This document shows, in pieces, positions 45,601 through 58,797 of a stretch of DNA of 64,000 nt (position 1 is its first letter; each line of letters starts with the position of its first letter). This DNA comes from Saposhnikovia divaricata. Its lineage: Eukaryota; Streptophyta; Magnoliopsida; Apiales; Apiaceae. The DNA lies in assembly GCA_036435485.1 (NCBI GenBank), contig CM071599.1:11000803-11064802 (forward strand). The letters run 5' to 3'. The translations under genes were made by a program, and so were the position numbers. Below the pieces are notes generated by a model. It saw nothing but the letters and a program-made list of their open reading frames with translations, was not told the DNA's origin and did no database searches.

Positions 45601-48600
45601 GTCTAGAGACTCATCTCGAGACCTACTATTTTTGTATTTTGACAATGGTGATTCTTTCTTGTGATAATTCATTTTATTTATGAATATGAGGTGTGTAACC
45701 AATCTCTACATTAACGTGTCTTTGTAGCATCTGATGACGAGTCTCTCCAAATGGATTCTGGTGGAAGCAAGAATCAAGGATCTGACTTGTTGGATGTGGT
45801 TGAACAAGCTGATAATGATGACACATATGTTGATAACGCATTTGACTCAGATGATGAGTGTGATTTGAATGTTAATGGCCACTCTATTGATACGACACCA
45901 GCAAGCACAAGGTCCTCAATTTTTTTCCTATTATAATTTCTATAATAAGCATTGTTTGAGGAATAATATACACAATCAATATATACAATCTTGAACAACG
46001 GAGGATGACAAGTCATAGTGACCTCGACATGAGAATTTAATTCCATAGCTTTGGTCTTCGTTCTAGCTTTTTAGCCTCTACTAATAGGTTGTGATGTGAA
46101 TATATTTTAAAGTCCCAACTCTAGTGTTTTTGAATTGGTTATCAAACAAGCTCATTCTTCGTTGCAAAATTTTGATTATGTGTATACATTTTACAAGTAT
46201 TGTAGGGTACATATTTTATTAATCTTGGATTTTAAATATTTATTTATTTAAAGGTCAAGCAAATCAAAGAACTTTTAAGATGTACTCGTACACATATATC
46301 AAAGCGCCTCGAACAAAGTTGGTCATTTAACACAAGATCAGTTATGATAAATCGAGAGTGAGCCTTGACTACGCGTAGAGTTGGTCACTTAACACTTGGA
46401 GTTTTCAAGAAGTAAGAATGTAGGCCACAACAATAATTTAAAATTAGTTGTAGTATGCATACGATTTTTATTGGTATGGTTAAGGAAAATTGTCAGGAGA
46501 CTATTGTTTAGTTGGTACGTCACCTAATTAGTATGCATACGATCCTTTTGTATTGTGAATGGATATATTACATTTTACTATATTAGCAAATTGTGTTGTA
46601 ACCATTCTTTGACTTTTTAAGCAATTTTTCTTCTGAAATTTTAGCTGCAGCGCATTTGATGAGCACTTAAGTTACAAATTGGCTAAAGATGAGGTCAAGG
46701 ATCTTATGGGAGGAAAATGGAAGAGTAAGTGGAAGGTGCCTGCAGCAGGTATGTCAAGATGCAAATGGATAGGAACTGGAGAACGTTTTCTAGAGGTACA
46801 TGTTGCTTAAAGTATTTTTATGTTTGCACTTGAATACTTGATATCCTCTGCATCTTAAAAGTTCATTTTGTGAACTTAATGATGGAAAGGAGGCAAAGTA
46901 ATATATTGTTGTTTTTGCTAAATATTAAAAAAAGTTTAAAACACTCGTAATGGTTTAAAGTCGTGATTGTAGTATTAGCTTTTTTAAACCAATGCAATTA
47001 GGAAGCAGAAGCATATCTTTAGTGTATAGATTTCTTGAACTTTTTTTGGTCCACCTGTATATTTACTTAAAGCCAAATGTTGTGAAATGAGTATAACTAG
47101 CGTAATCTTTAGGTTAGTTTCGAACAAAAAAACAAGGAGAATCATAGATAATACCTCACTTGTGTTTAGAATTTCTTGAGCTCTTTATGCTGCATGCTTT
47201 TCAACAACGTGTTTGTGGAGCTTCTGATATGTTGGATATTTTTGCAGAATGACGACATAAATCTAGCTTATTATCTTAAGCCACGACTATATACCCATTG
47301 GTTAGATAATTACAAGGCTAGTGGAGGCAAGGATTTCCATTCATCAAGACAGAGATCATTTTTCTCCCTTTGTAAGTTGGAATAATAGTGTTCACACACA
47401 AAAAACAATCACCACTAGTGTAGGTTTTTGTTAGTGGCAGAATTGGTTATCCGTTATCTGAATTATTGTATATAAAATTATGTGTTCTTTATGGTGTACC
47501 CTCTCAATCGTCACCCGTTTTTCAGGTAACAGCTACAGGGATATACTGCATCACAACAAGAAGCCTTTTTATTTGAAAGGCGTGGAAGAAGATTCAAGTT
47601 TTATGGACGCGTATATAATGCACTCGGTAATTACATACCTTACTTATAATTTTTTTGGTCAAGTAGTAATTATAAATCTTGTAAGAAAATTTAGTTCTGT
47701 TATTTTGTGTGATATGTTAAAGGAGTATATCTTGCAGTTAAATCATATCTTCAGATCTGGAGATCTGGTGACTAAGAATGATGCAAAAGTGGCTAAGCTT
47801 CAGGAGACCACAAAGAATGTGATCCTAAGTAGTGATGAATTCCTTGATCGGGGGTTTACTCGTCCTAAGGTATAGAATAAAGTATTCTCTATGGGTGTTG
47901 TCAATATAATTAAAGTTGACGTGATTTGATTCCGAAAGGGTTTTTCATATATGTATTACAATTGTAATCAACCTTTATAATTATAGAAATCAAGGCCTAA
48001 CCAAGTTTCCACATTTATAGTCGGTAGATAAGATCTCTCTTAAACGAGATAGAGTGATCTAAGCACAAGTACCTCGAATGCATATCTTTTTTTAGGTAAA
48101 TCTGTCACATGCTGCTTGTTGGTTAGCTGTCCTGGCTTTTTGTATGTAGCTTAGATCTCTATATAAACCAAATGTTGCTAGTATGTCCCACTCGAAAGTA
48201 GGGTGAGAGTGGAGGTTGAGAGGTACGTAGATCTTTACCCTTACTCCCAGGAGTAAGAGACTGATATCTTTGAATAGAAGATTCTGTATCGACTCATTGG
48301 GGCTAGAAACCCCAGAGCCAGTGCTGAAATCATGCTATGTAAGACTAAGGTAACATATCATGAATGATGTGGACTGAAGATTAAGGAATTTGTAATCATG
48401 GCAAAGATTGAGAACCACATACACCTTAGTCTTTTCGACGACAGAGGACCACTATTCTCTGTTGGATATAAAACTAAGGGTACTGTTTTTAGTTTTTACA
48501 GTGGAAAGGGTATACTAACAAATATTTGTACATATTCAATCACTTTGGACGTACTTCGCAGCTTTTTATCAGTATCCAATGATTCCTTACCAGCATACTA

Positions 48601-51600
48601 CAGATCTTATTGCTTTATTTGGGCACTTTATTTAAAATCATTTGTGATCTGGTTCAGATTTTGATTTTACTTCCACTTGCAAGCATTGCGTTTCGGGTAG
48701 TCAAGAGGTTGATTCAGCTGACCCCTTCCAAGCATAAGGTATTCCTAATCCATTTGACTATTCATTGTGCGCGAGTCCAGTTCCGTAATATGTTGGAGCC
48801 TTGTTGGCTTGGACAATTGTCATGGTGTGAAGCTAGCTGATTTTTGAAAAGCTTTATGATACTTCTACAATCTGCAGTCGTCAATAAGATATATGTCATG
48901 TTTTGTGCATGGCAAACTAGTGGATTGAACACATGAGAATTCTAATTGTGTTATCATATTGTTATGTTTCCAGTGTTTGGCATGCCAAGTCTTTGTAGCT
49001 GTGTAAGTTATTATGTCATTCCCACATATTGTATCTCATTCCTTGGCCAGCGTAGAACCAATCATGTGTGAAAAAGTAACTTGAATGTTGAAAGATGATA
49101 TGGCTGATAGAATTACTCACAGCTTGATTTTAAAAAGAATAATCGATATTGATGAGAACTAATAACAAACATTTTCTTGACTAACTAATAGAAGATAGAA
49201 TTAAGTAACTATTCTCTGGTGAGGTGAGTATTTTAATTTCATCATCATACATGATATTAAGAACTTAGTACTCTATTTCCAAAAGGAGTCCTTTTGCTGT
49301 ACCAGTTCTCAGAAAATAGAACAAATTAACGCAGAAAAGAGGCTTTCAACTGCTAATATCTTCTATAATTCTCTTATATTGAAGGTCAATGTGGAGAACA
49401 ATGACCGTTTTTCAGATGATTATGGAACTGCAACAGATGAAATTGATGAGACAGAGAACTCTAAATCTCATAAGTCTTCAAAGCCATCTGACTTTCAGGC
49501 ACTTTTCGGCGGAAATAACAATGATCACTTTATGATAGGCATCAAGTTTACTAGGTATTGCTAATATGAACTTATTTAAATATTCTCTTTGTGTTTGATT
49601 GTCAAAGTAGCACTGCTGGTCAATGTGAATTTCTAATGATAAGAAAAGAAAGTATTTGAATTTGGATCTGTAATGATGTGAGAGATAGATTTGGTGCTGT
49701 GCAGTTGTATTGGGAAACTATATTTTAATAAAAAAACTTGTATAACCGAAGGGTTTATTGTTTTGCATATGTACTTCTTTGCTTTTCTTTCTAGTTTTCC
49801 ATCATTTTATTTCGAGTTTATATGGGTTTTACTTTTTTAGGAGGAGCATAAAGTTGTATAATGATTTTTATTCCTCAGACATGATCGTGGCTTCTCCTCT
49901 GGGTTTAATCACTGTAAGTGATCTGATTGCATGTCAAAATTAATAATGGCTTGTTAGTTGGGTCTCTATATTCTTCTGGTAATCTTAACTTTGTATTATC
50001 TCTGAAAAATTATTTTACGCATTGGCCATGTAGTATACTCTGGAAAATGTGTGTGCAGTCTCATTGCCTGTTCCTGTTCCTGGTGATTTTGTTTTAGCAT
50101 AGTATTTTATATCATTTGATAATTAACTGCTGCCTTTGCCATTTTATAAACATCTGAAGTGTTGTACATATTGTATTCTATTTTAACCTTATTAATACAC
50201 ATTGTGTTGCTGTTTCGATCTATATTGTATATTTTTATTACTTTTTAAACCTTTTGATCCATTTCATATAATGATAATCTTTACGGGGACTTCTGCTCTC
50301 TCTGATTAATTAAATGGCGGCATCCCTGAATTATGTGACAATTGATGTCTTTATTGGCTGTCATCAGAAAATCGGAGAGGCTGAAATAGACAAGGAAAAA
50401 GATACGGATTATTTGTCTTCTATAGAGGTATAACTTTGTTTCCTCAGGGAAGTAAAAATTGGGCATTTCACTATTCCTGATTATGCTTTTTCGAACTATA
50501 CCATAATTACTGGAGGGCTTTTGTATGAGCAGGTTTTAGTTATCGACCATGCAGATGTCATAGCAATGCAGGTACAAGACAATAAACATACTGGACATGT
50601 TTTTATCGTGTGCAAGCAATAAGACCACATTATTAAATTAATTTACTGCTTCTGTTCACATTTTTATGTTCTGATATTACTGCAGAATTGGTCCCATGTG
50701 AGTACAGTAATTGAAAAACTGAACCACATACCATCCAAACAGCATGGAACAGATATAATGCGCATTAGACCATGGTATATCTCTATGTATATGTACACCC
50801 TCTTATATGCCTGTGTCTCATTTTTCCTTTTGTATTGCTTTTGGATTCAGTTGCTTACCCTTGATGTGTATATTTACGAAGACACACATACATGATACAT
50901 GTAGTTAGTTTTTTAGTTAGTTGGGAGTATTTTGTCTTAGTCACACACACAACTAAGTACTGATACCAATATGATCATATTCCCTAAAATATGTTTATCC
51001 TAAACTATTTTAAAAATCTGAAGAAAGATTTAATGTATTACCTTTTGTGTCTAAATAAACAATAGCATGCCACAAATATTTTTTTACTTTTGATTAGATG
51101 CATCTAGAAAATCGGTGACAGCAATAATGGGATTGACACCACCATGGCAAAAAGATGAGGGAATTTAAAGCATAAAGGTTCCCGATGATAATACTGATGT
51201 TAGAAAGAAGGGGAATAGAATTTTGATGTTTCTTCATTCAGCTTGTGAAAGAATTAAGGTCTTGCACGAGTTTTACGAAGCAGGAAGCTTGTTTGTTTTA
51301 TCTTAATTATAGAATATAGATGTGACCAGTTGTCTTTGCTGAAGAAAGGCTTAGGAAATTAAATTTTAATAATTTCTATTATAGTTGGACTGTAATTTTT
51401 ATTAATTTACTATGCTAATTAGCTGTAGATAATTTTAAGCATTTGATGACTAATTAGTACGTTAATTGAACTTTTGAGTCTTGATCAGTTTATTTCCTTC
51501 CCCAACAACTTTTGGTCTGCATCATTGTCTGTGAATCTTTATTCTACACTTGAAGTCATCAAGACATTTGTCATAGTTTTGATGATTTGATAACAAAAAC

Positions 51601-54600
51601 TACTCACACAACCTTATGTGCGTTTAAGATTTATATTTTTTTTCATACACATGGAAGCTATTTCTGATTGTCTACCCTAGGTATTTGGATGGACAAGCAA
51701 AATACTATAGACAATCCATCATTCTGGGATCTCATCTAAATCCAGGTAACGGCTTGGGACTAGTATTGGCAGATTTTTTTTGCACCATTTCGTGTTACTT
51801 TGTTAATTACTTTCACAGATAATAGAGTTGTTGAAAAAGTAAGTGCAAAGTTTTGACTATATTTATGATGCTTCTTGTGCTTTCATGTAAAATTTGGTTT
51901 TCTAATTGGCACTATGTTTTGAGAGTATCCCATTTCAGAAATTCTTTAAGCCTAATTGATTTGTAATTCTTTCCCAGATATCAATGCTATGTTCAACCGT
52001 CATTGTCTCAATTACCGAGGAAAGGTGTGCCCAACAGCCATCTTTTTAACATACATTGTTGGTTTATGTTGGTTGAAATTATTCCATATGTTCTACTTAC
52101 AACATTTGTTGCAGTATTTCACCTATTCTTTAACTAATTTTTTTTTGGATAATAAACTCTCCCTAAATGTTAAGGTATTGGGAAAAGCAATTAAATGGAT
52201 ACATTCACCGCTTCCTTTTACTTAAAAGCTCGTCAACAGTAGGAGTGGATCACCATAACCCATTAATAGAAGAAGAACTCACTAAGGGACAACAAGATGT
52301 TTATATTAGATTGTCAAATATTGGGGATTGTTTCAGCCAGATATTTTATATAGAACCCTGTTTTTTTTTGGGGAGGGGGTAGGGTCTTAGAGAGTGTTTG
52401 ACTTTATTGAGTAAATAAGTAAAAGGGGGCCACATACTGCCTAGGAAAACCCGCTAGGCAAGAGAACCTTGAGTTTCTTGCATATCAAATTAGTTTGGAA
52501 GAATTGATACAAAGTTTGATGGTAAATGTGCAGGTTAAGCTGGACTATGACCATAAAGGTGTTCTGCCGAAAGTACTACTTCAAGTGAGACAGGTGCAGT
52601 GCTTGTGACACATTGTTCTTGTTGGTCTACTTTGTTCTTATGTTATCTTTTTGTTTATCTTATTCTTCTCTCCAAAATTTACCTTATTTATATTACGATC
52701 AAGGTAGTGTGTTGCGGAATCCCTTTAACTATTAATCATTTCCCTTGATTTAATTCTGAAGTATATTTCCATCAGCTTAACACGCAAGATGACAATATTA
52801 AACGTTAAATAACTTTAGCAACCAATAGTTTGACTCACAACATAGTTTTATGATAAAGTATTACCTTTTCAACCATGGCATGTCTGTTGAGAATAATAAA
52901 TAAGCATATAGGTTCTTCTGTAAATTTTTCCTTGTAGAAAATTTTTGTGCTTCTCTTCCTTTATCTTTTTGGCTGTAAGCATTCCACTTTCTTTGATGTG
53001 GTCGGTGATCTTCATTTTGCTAATCACTTTTTAACCTTCCAGATCTACCAGCGGTTTGATGCAGAATCGATAGAAGATGTTGATGATGCACGTCTTGCCT
53101 ACTTTTCTAAAAAGGTTTGTCAGAATATATCTTAATCTGTATATGTTGACTATACCATTGTGCCAGTTATGTGAAGCTTTTATGATCGCTCTTCCTCATT
53201 TTTACACACACACACAACTCTAAATGTGTATATATATATATACACGTTTCAAGATCATATGTTTTATCAATAATTCAACTGATTGTGGACCTTGATGAGT
53301 ATTAGCTTACAATATTGAAGGGACAATTAATGAATTGATCCAAGGACTCAAAATATTACTGGGGGTAATAGATTTGGATAATCAGTTATCACTCTTCACA
53401 TGCAACTGCCTGTGGCTCAGGAACAGGCAAGATGCATCTACATATTAAGTAGAGTGAAATGCACCCACTAAAAACCTACACAGTTCTAAAAATAATTGCC
53501 AAGATGCATCTACATATTAAGTAGAGTCAAATGCAAGTGTGCAACTGCCTGTGGCTTAGGAATAGCCAAGATGCATCTACATATTTGTTCATGTTTACTT
53601 CATTACTTGCAAGGGTTAACAATACACAGTTCTAAAGATAATTGCTAATTTCAAAGTAATTTTTTAAGAGATCGAATGTTAATGCCCAAATTCTTAGAAA
53701 TCACAAGTAGTTAAAGAGTAGGGTTTTAATATTCTGTAGTAGTACATAATTTTTTTTTTGATAATACCCTAAAAGGCAGGGAGAGCATTGTGTCATAGCA
53801 GTAAATGTTTACAGGTGGCAGCGTTGTTATTAACTGCAAGAAGTTTGTACTGGAACAGTGTTGGTATAAATTTTTTAGTAACTGCAAGAGGTTTGTATTA
53901 GTTTAGGACACAAGATTTAGATCTAAGTAAACAGTTTGTCATATTTCAAGATATAAATAATTTTACTATTGAGAATGGGCTTATTAAATAAGATGACTAT
54001 AGAACTATTTCATCTGATTAAGAAGATACTCCCATGAGACTGATGGCATGACTACGCTTTTGTCCGAGTTATTCGGCAGAATGCCTCCTAAACCGACGAT
54101 CTTCCTAAACAGAGCGTCACTAGCGAGAACGAAACTCCCCTAGCAGGGGAAAAGTTGAAGTAAGACACTAGAAAGAAGAAGAGGACATAACAAGCCAACA
54201 AAATTAAGAGATGGAAGAGGGATATGGGGAGGGTATCCTCGTAGATGAGAGTCTCTCCCTGGAAACTTCCCAGAATCTTCGAGGATATGGTTAATGGAAG
54301 AAATACAAAAGAAACAGTCACGAAACTTCCCAGAATCTTCAAGGATATGGTTAATGGAAGAAATACAAAAGAAACAGTCACGATAAGTATGTTCTTTAAG
54401 TTTCCGTCTGTCATTTTTTAACTTGTGTAGCAATCAAAATATGGGTATTGTATTCAGAAAATGTATTCAGATTTTGGAGTTCTGAACATAATGTAAAGCC
54501 ACTAAAGGCTTCTGTTTCAGAGCACACACATTTATTGATAAGTAAGACGATAATTTGGATGTTCCTGCATACAAAGATGACATTGACTCACTCAGTAATT

Positions 54601-57228
54601 TTAGCTTCTTGCACATGCATTCTATTAATTCGTCTTTCTCTCTTGGACATACACACGTATGAAAACTTTTATGGTTAGCCATTACTGTAATGAGTTTTGT
54701 AAGGGGTTTTAACATTTTGAGTATTGATACTATTATGTGGCATGGGTGGTTTTTAATTTCAGGTGTTCCCCAAGATAAAAGATTCTATTCAGGTATTCAT
54801 ATTTGTTCTGTGTGGGCCCCGGGGTAAAAGATAAATGATTTTTATGTTTTTTGGGTCTTGATATGGAGTGTTTGGTTTAAGCTTATATACTACTTATAAG
54901 AGGTAAAAGGACCTGTAGTTTCCCATTTAACCTCTTGTAAGAGCTATATAATCTAACCAAACTCCCTTATTGTCTTATCTGACAGTACAAAGTTGTGTGC
55001 AGGGTGGAACAATGATATTTATAAGCTCTTATTTTGAGTTTGTACGCCTTCGAAATTTTTTGAAATCACAAGATGCATCCTTTTGTCTTCTTGGGGAGTG
55101 AGTAACTGACCTTATGACTTTCTTTTTGATATGTTGTATATGTAGGGAATCAAACCTATTCCCTTTTGTCTTTGGGGAGGAGTGCACTAGACTAACCCCA
55201 AACTTCTGGAACTGATCAAAGTGCTATGAGTAAATTTTCACTTGGTTGCAGTTTCTAATAATTGAAATCCACTTGTATGCTTGTAGGTACACTAAACAAA
55301 GTGATATTTCACGAGCACGAGTTTGGTTTTTTCAAGAAAGAAGGAAGATCATGCTCTACACTGAGAGAGCCCATTTCTACCACAGATACAAGGTTCTGTT
55401 TTTAAAGCATAATTTCCCTTTCATTTTGTTTACTATAATAGTGAAATGAGGATAGATTATTGACATTGACAAGAAAAGTAACAGTTTGCCCAAGGTTGAT
55501 ACTTTATTGCCAACTTTGAAAACTACAACTTCTGAAAATATCAGCTGTCCCTGTTGAGTAAGATCTTTTGTGACATCTTGCAAACTAGAAGATAGAACAT
55601 GGGTAGACTACAAAATGGCATACATTATCACTTAATTCCTAATAAACAAGATCTCTTGTGACTTCTTGCAATTGTAGGACAACAGATCTGTGTAGATAAA
55701 TTGGTCGAAAATACAAACAATAGGAAAGGATAAAGAGTTTTGAAATATACACTTCGACATAGCACTCTCATCCGTAATTAGGTGGTTGGGGCTGGGTTTC
55801 TTTTTAACTTAGGTCCTTGCTGATGTCCCTCCTCCCTAGGTAAGAAAGCAGTAACGGATCAACAACCTCAATATAGATGGAATATTGATGATCTCGAAAA
55901 GACAGAGATGAAAAATATACTTAGAATATGTTATCTCATGGCTGACATAAAAGGCGATACATTTTGGTGATTACCTTTTTTGTTATTTTAGTCTAGTACA
56001 TCTCTAGTAGTTTTGTACGTGTAATTATAACTTTCTTGTTGTCGAATTTCAATTGAAACAGATTCGTGGTATCCAAAATCTGATTATCTATTCCCTGCCA
56101 GAGAGGAAGGAATTTTATCCCGAGGCATGTTATGTTTAAACCTTATTATGTTCTGTCTTGCTCAAGCACTTAACTGAACATTTTTCAGGCCACCCTGTGT
56201 TATACCATTTCTTTCTTCGTTTCAGATTGTTAATATGCTTCAAGGTTCTGAAAGTATGACAACTACGGTGCTGTTCTCTTGCTTTGATATGCTCCGGGTA
56301 ACATTTTTAACTCTAGCCATAAAGAATTTAGTATCTGAATACATGAAGCATGCCATGCTTGTATGCTCAGTACAGATATTTGAGAGGTGCATAAATAGGT
56401 TGCTTTTAAGGAATTATTATTGGAGGTTTTGGTGGCAGTCATATTGGGTGGGGTTTTAATATGATTGCCGACAATATTAATGAATTGTAGATTGTAAGGT
56501 CTTTAATTCTTTCTAAAATAACCCTCAAGGTGTTACTGGAGTGAAATGCTGGTATCGTGAGCATGCAACAATAATGTGCTATCGTATATAGAGCATGGTA
56601 AATGTTAGCCTTCTTATTTGACAACCAATTTAAGATTGAGCTGTAAAGATCTGTGTTAGGATAGTGCCTTTGTTAGGGAAAATCTGTTGGAACTTCCTAG
56701 AAATCTTTTCTGTAGGCAACTGTTTAAGTCATGGTTCATGTGTGTGTACTCGTGAATGCACGCATCTGTAAATTTTTTATGTAATAACATTGTGGAAACT
56801 GCATCCTATATAGAGACCTTCTAGGGTGCAGTACTGCTGTTTATACACATCATGATGTTTTTAGTACATCATATGGTCAATAAAAGATTAGTGCAAATGA
56901 GAAGGGTTTTAAATGTAATCTCCTGCTGTTGTTGTGCAAGGGGAAAAGGAAAAAGTAAAATTGGAAATGCCTCCTTCCCTACAGGTAGGTAATGAAGGAG
57001 GCAACACGAAGGAGGCAACACTGCTGTAAAATCCTTATGTATATATTGATGAATAGGAGTTGCAACTTGAATTATCTAAGTGCAAATCATAAGTTATGAA
57101 CAACTTATCTACCTTTCAGAGAATGCTAATTGTATACTTTTTGTGATATCTAGCTGGAGAGAATTGTTGGCAGAGGGCCAGCAAAGAGAATGACAACTTC
57201 AGATAAAGATGTCTTTATCTTTACATAG
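42631..57228 (+). CDS. UTP25: U3 snoRNA-associated protein 25 / nucleolar factor 1 homologue, 25 exons
   Basis: Exons: 42631-42664, 43453-43560, 43738-43885, 44448-44536, 45728-45911, 46645-46795, 47248-47371, 47526-47626, 47738-47869, 48658-48738, 49385-49554, 49841-49913, 50368-50427, 50533-50571, 50686-50774, 51681-51745, 51978-52024, 52534-52593, 53043-53114, 54763-54792, 55003-55097, 55287-55392, 56062-56124, 56226-56297, 57154-57228. All join in frame to 755 residues, close to the roughly 755 of plant and animal homologues. Residues to about 190 are basic, then acidic and Ser-rich (nucleolar type). The rest is the UTP25/DEF domain, a degenerate DEAD-like helicase fold: RRSIKLYNDFYSSDMIVASP, VLVIDHADVIAMQNW, RIRPWYLDGQAKYYRQ, FNRHCLNYRGK, IFISSYFEFVRLRN, EYTKQSDISRARVWF, TERAHFYHRY, NLIIYSLPER. 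Role by homology: 18S pre-rRNA processing in the SSU processome. Intron 23 uses a GC donor. Confidence 0.93.
54262..54381. repeat. 60-bp tandem duplication in UTP25 intron 19
   Basis: GAAACTTCCCAGAATCTTC starts at 54262 and 54322, and each unit runs to CAGTCACGA. Two units, nearly identical. Confidence 0.88.
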
Positions 57229-57673
57229 ATTTTTTACGTGGTCTCACAGTGGGAATCAATATTTAAAGCATCATGGTTCTTGCTCCATATAAGAGGATGG
57301 TGAACTTCCGAAACAAGCATTTTGCTGTCAATTTTCTTATATTTGGTCCCTATAGTTTGATGGAAAGCGGTTGCTATTAGAAGAAAGAAGATTTTTTTTT
57401 TTTTTTGGTATAGATACATGTATTTTAAGTTATTCATCTTGTTATTCTTCTGTTGAACTTTATTACTAGTTACTAGTAATGAGAAGATACACGTTACTAG
57501 TTACTTTACTAGTAATGAGAAGATACACGTTACTAGTTACTTTACTAGTAATGAGAAGATACACGAGTCAAAGTCAATTTCTTTTGTTAACGGATTTCCT
57601 GGGAGCTATAGCAATGTTGTGTTTCATGTGTTTTTTTGGTTAATTTTAAAGTAAAAGTATCGTGCGCGGTGCG
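57229..57673. other. UTP25 3' flank / probable 3' UTR, with 36-bp tandem repeat
   Basis: AT-rich sequence after the stop. ACTAGTAATGAGAAGATACA starts at 57472, 57508 and 57544 (period 36, about 2.8 copies). No further exon recognised. A clear polyadenylation signal could not be assigned. Confidence 0.55.
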
Positions 57674-58506
57674 GAATTAATGCTGAAAATAACAGGTTTT
57701 TGAGAAAATAAAAATAAAAATACCAATTAGCGGTAACAAGTGTGAAAAATACCCATTTGATTACCCAAATGGCATTTGCGTACTGGGGGTACGCATCACG
57801 CAAATGCGTGACCCATGTTAGACATGTGTGATGACGTCATGTTACGTCATCACTACATTGCACTCCGGTCATCTCTCTCGACGAAAAATCGCTTCCCCGG
57901 TCGTTATCCCTCGATCTCAGCCATCTCTCAACTATCCTTTCATCTGAGCACATGAAAAACATCCCCACAACTCACTTTACCTTCCTCCCCGATCTGTTTC
58001 TACGATATTTGGCCCCGCAGGGGTGTGTGAAGGTCATCGGAGCTTTCAATCGGAAAAATATGGATGATTTGGACATTTTCAATCGTGTATTAGAAGTGTT
58101 ATAAAAGTGGTATAGGTGTGTAGAGCTTCGAACGACGATTGCAATGGTATATGGTATGTGTTGGGAAAGTTCCGGATGGGGATGAACGATTGGATTGAAA
58201 AACCTAGCCGGAATCGCCACCGGATCGCTCGTTTGTGGTAAAAACGACGATGATGTCATCACGCATTTTAGCAATGCGTTATACTGGATACGTCAGTTGA
58301 AAATGCTTATCCTGGCTTGCCCAGTTGGTGCAATACATGTTTTACCCGTATGACTCTTGCGTATCCTCTATTACCCCAACCCCAAATGTGTAACCCACGT
58401 TACCCCAACTCCAAATGCGTATTCAAATGGGTATTTTCAGCACCCCTCCCGAAAAATGTCATTTTCATTTTTTGTCTCAAAAAAGCGGTATTTTTATTAT
58501 TCACCC
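57674..58506. mobile_element. Short Mutator-like element with 9-bp TSD CGCGGTGCG
   Basis: CGCGGTGCG occurs directly at 57665-57673 and 58507-58515. The two ends share inverted repeats (AAAAATACC..., AAATACCCATTTGA.TACC / complementary GGTATTTTTATTATTC, TCAAATGGGTATTTTC) over about 100 bp. It contains a hairpin with ACGTCAT arms (57828-57837 and 57844-57853) and GGCCCCGCAGGGG at 58011. A minus-strand open frame of about 100 residues (58274-57972) is unrecognised. It lies 446 bp after the UTP25 stop. Confidence 0.75.
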
Positions 58507-58653
58507 CGCGGTGCGTGTACTCGGCTTATGAAACCTTTATGTTTAGTTTTTGAATGAACTTTTTATTATTATTATTTTTTTATTTTTTCAGGTTAGTTTC
58601 CCGTTTTTGGGCAGCTAAGAGCATCTCCAAGAGACCCTTAAATTACTCTTAAA

Positions 58654-58744
58654 TCTATACTATTATATAAAAATTGAAACATTAAAAGTTTTGGTACTTG
58701 TTTTTTGGTACTTCATGAATTTACTTATTTACCCTTCATTATAA

Positions 58745-58797
<53 letters not shown>

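Noticed and set aside
53433..53590. Repeated CAAGATGCATCTACATATT blocks in UTP25 intron 19
   Set aside because: Small local duplications without termini; too little to call an element.
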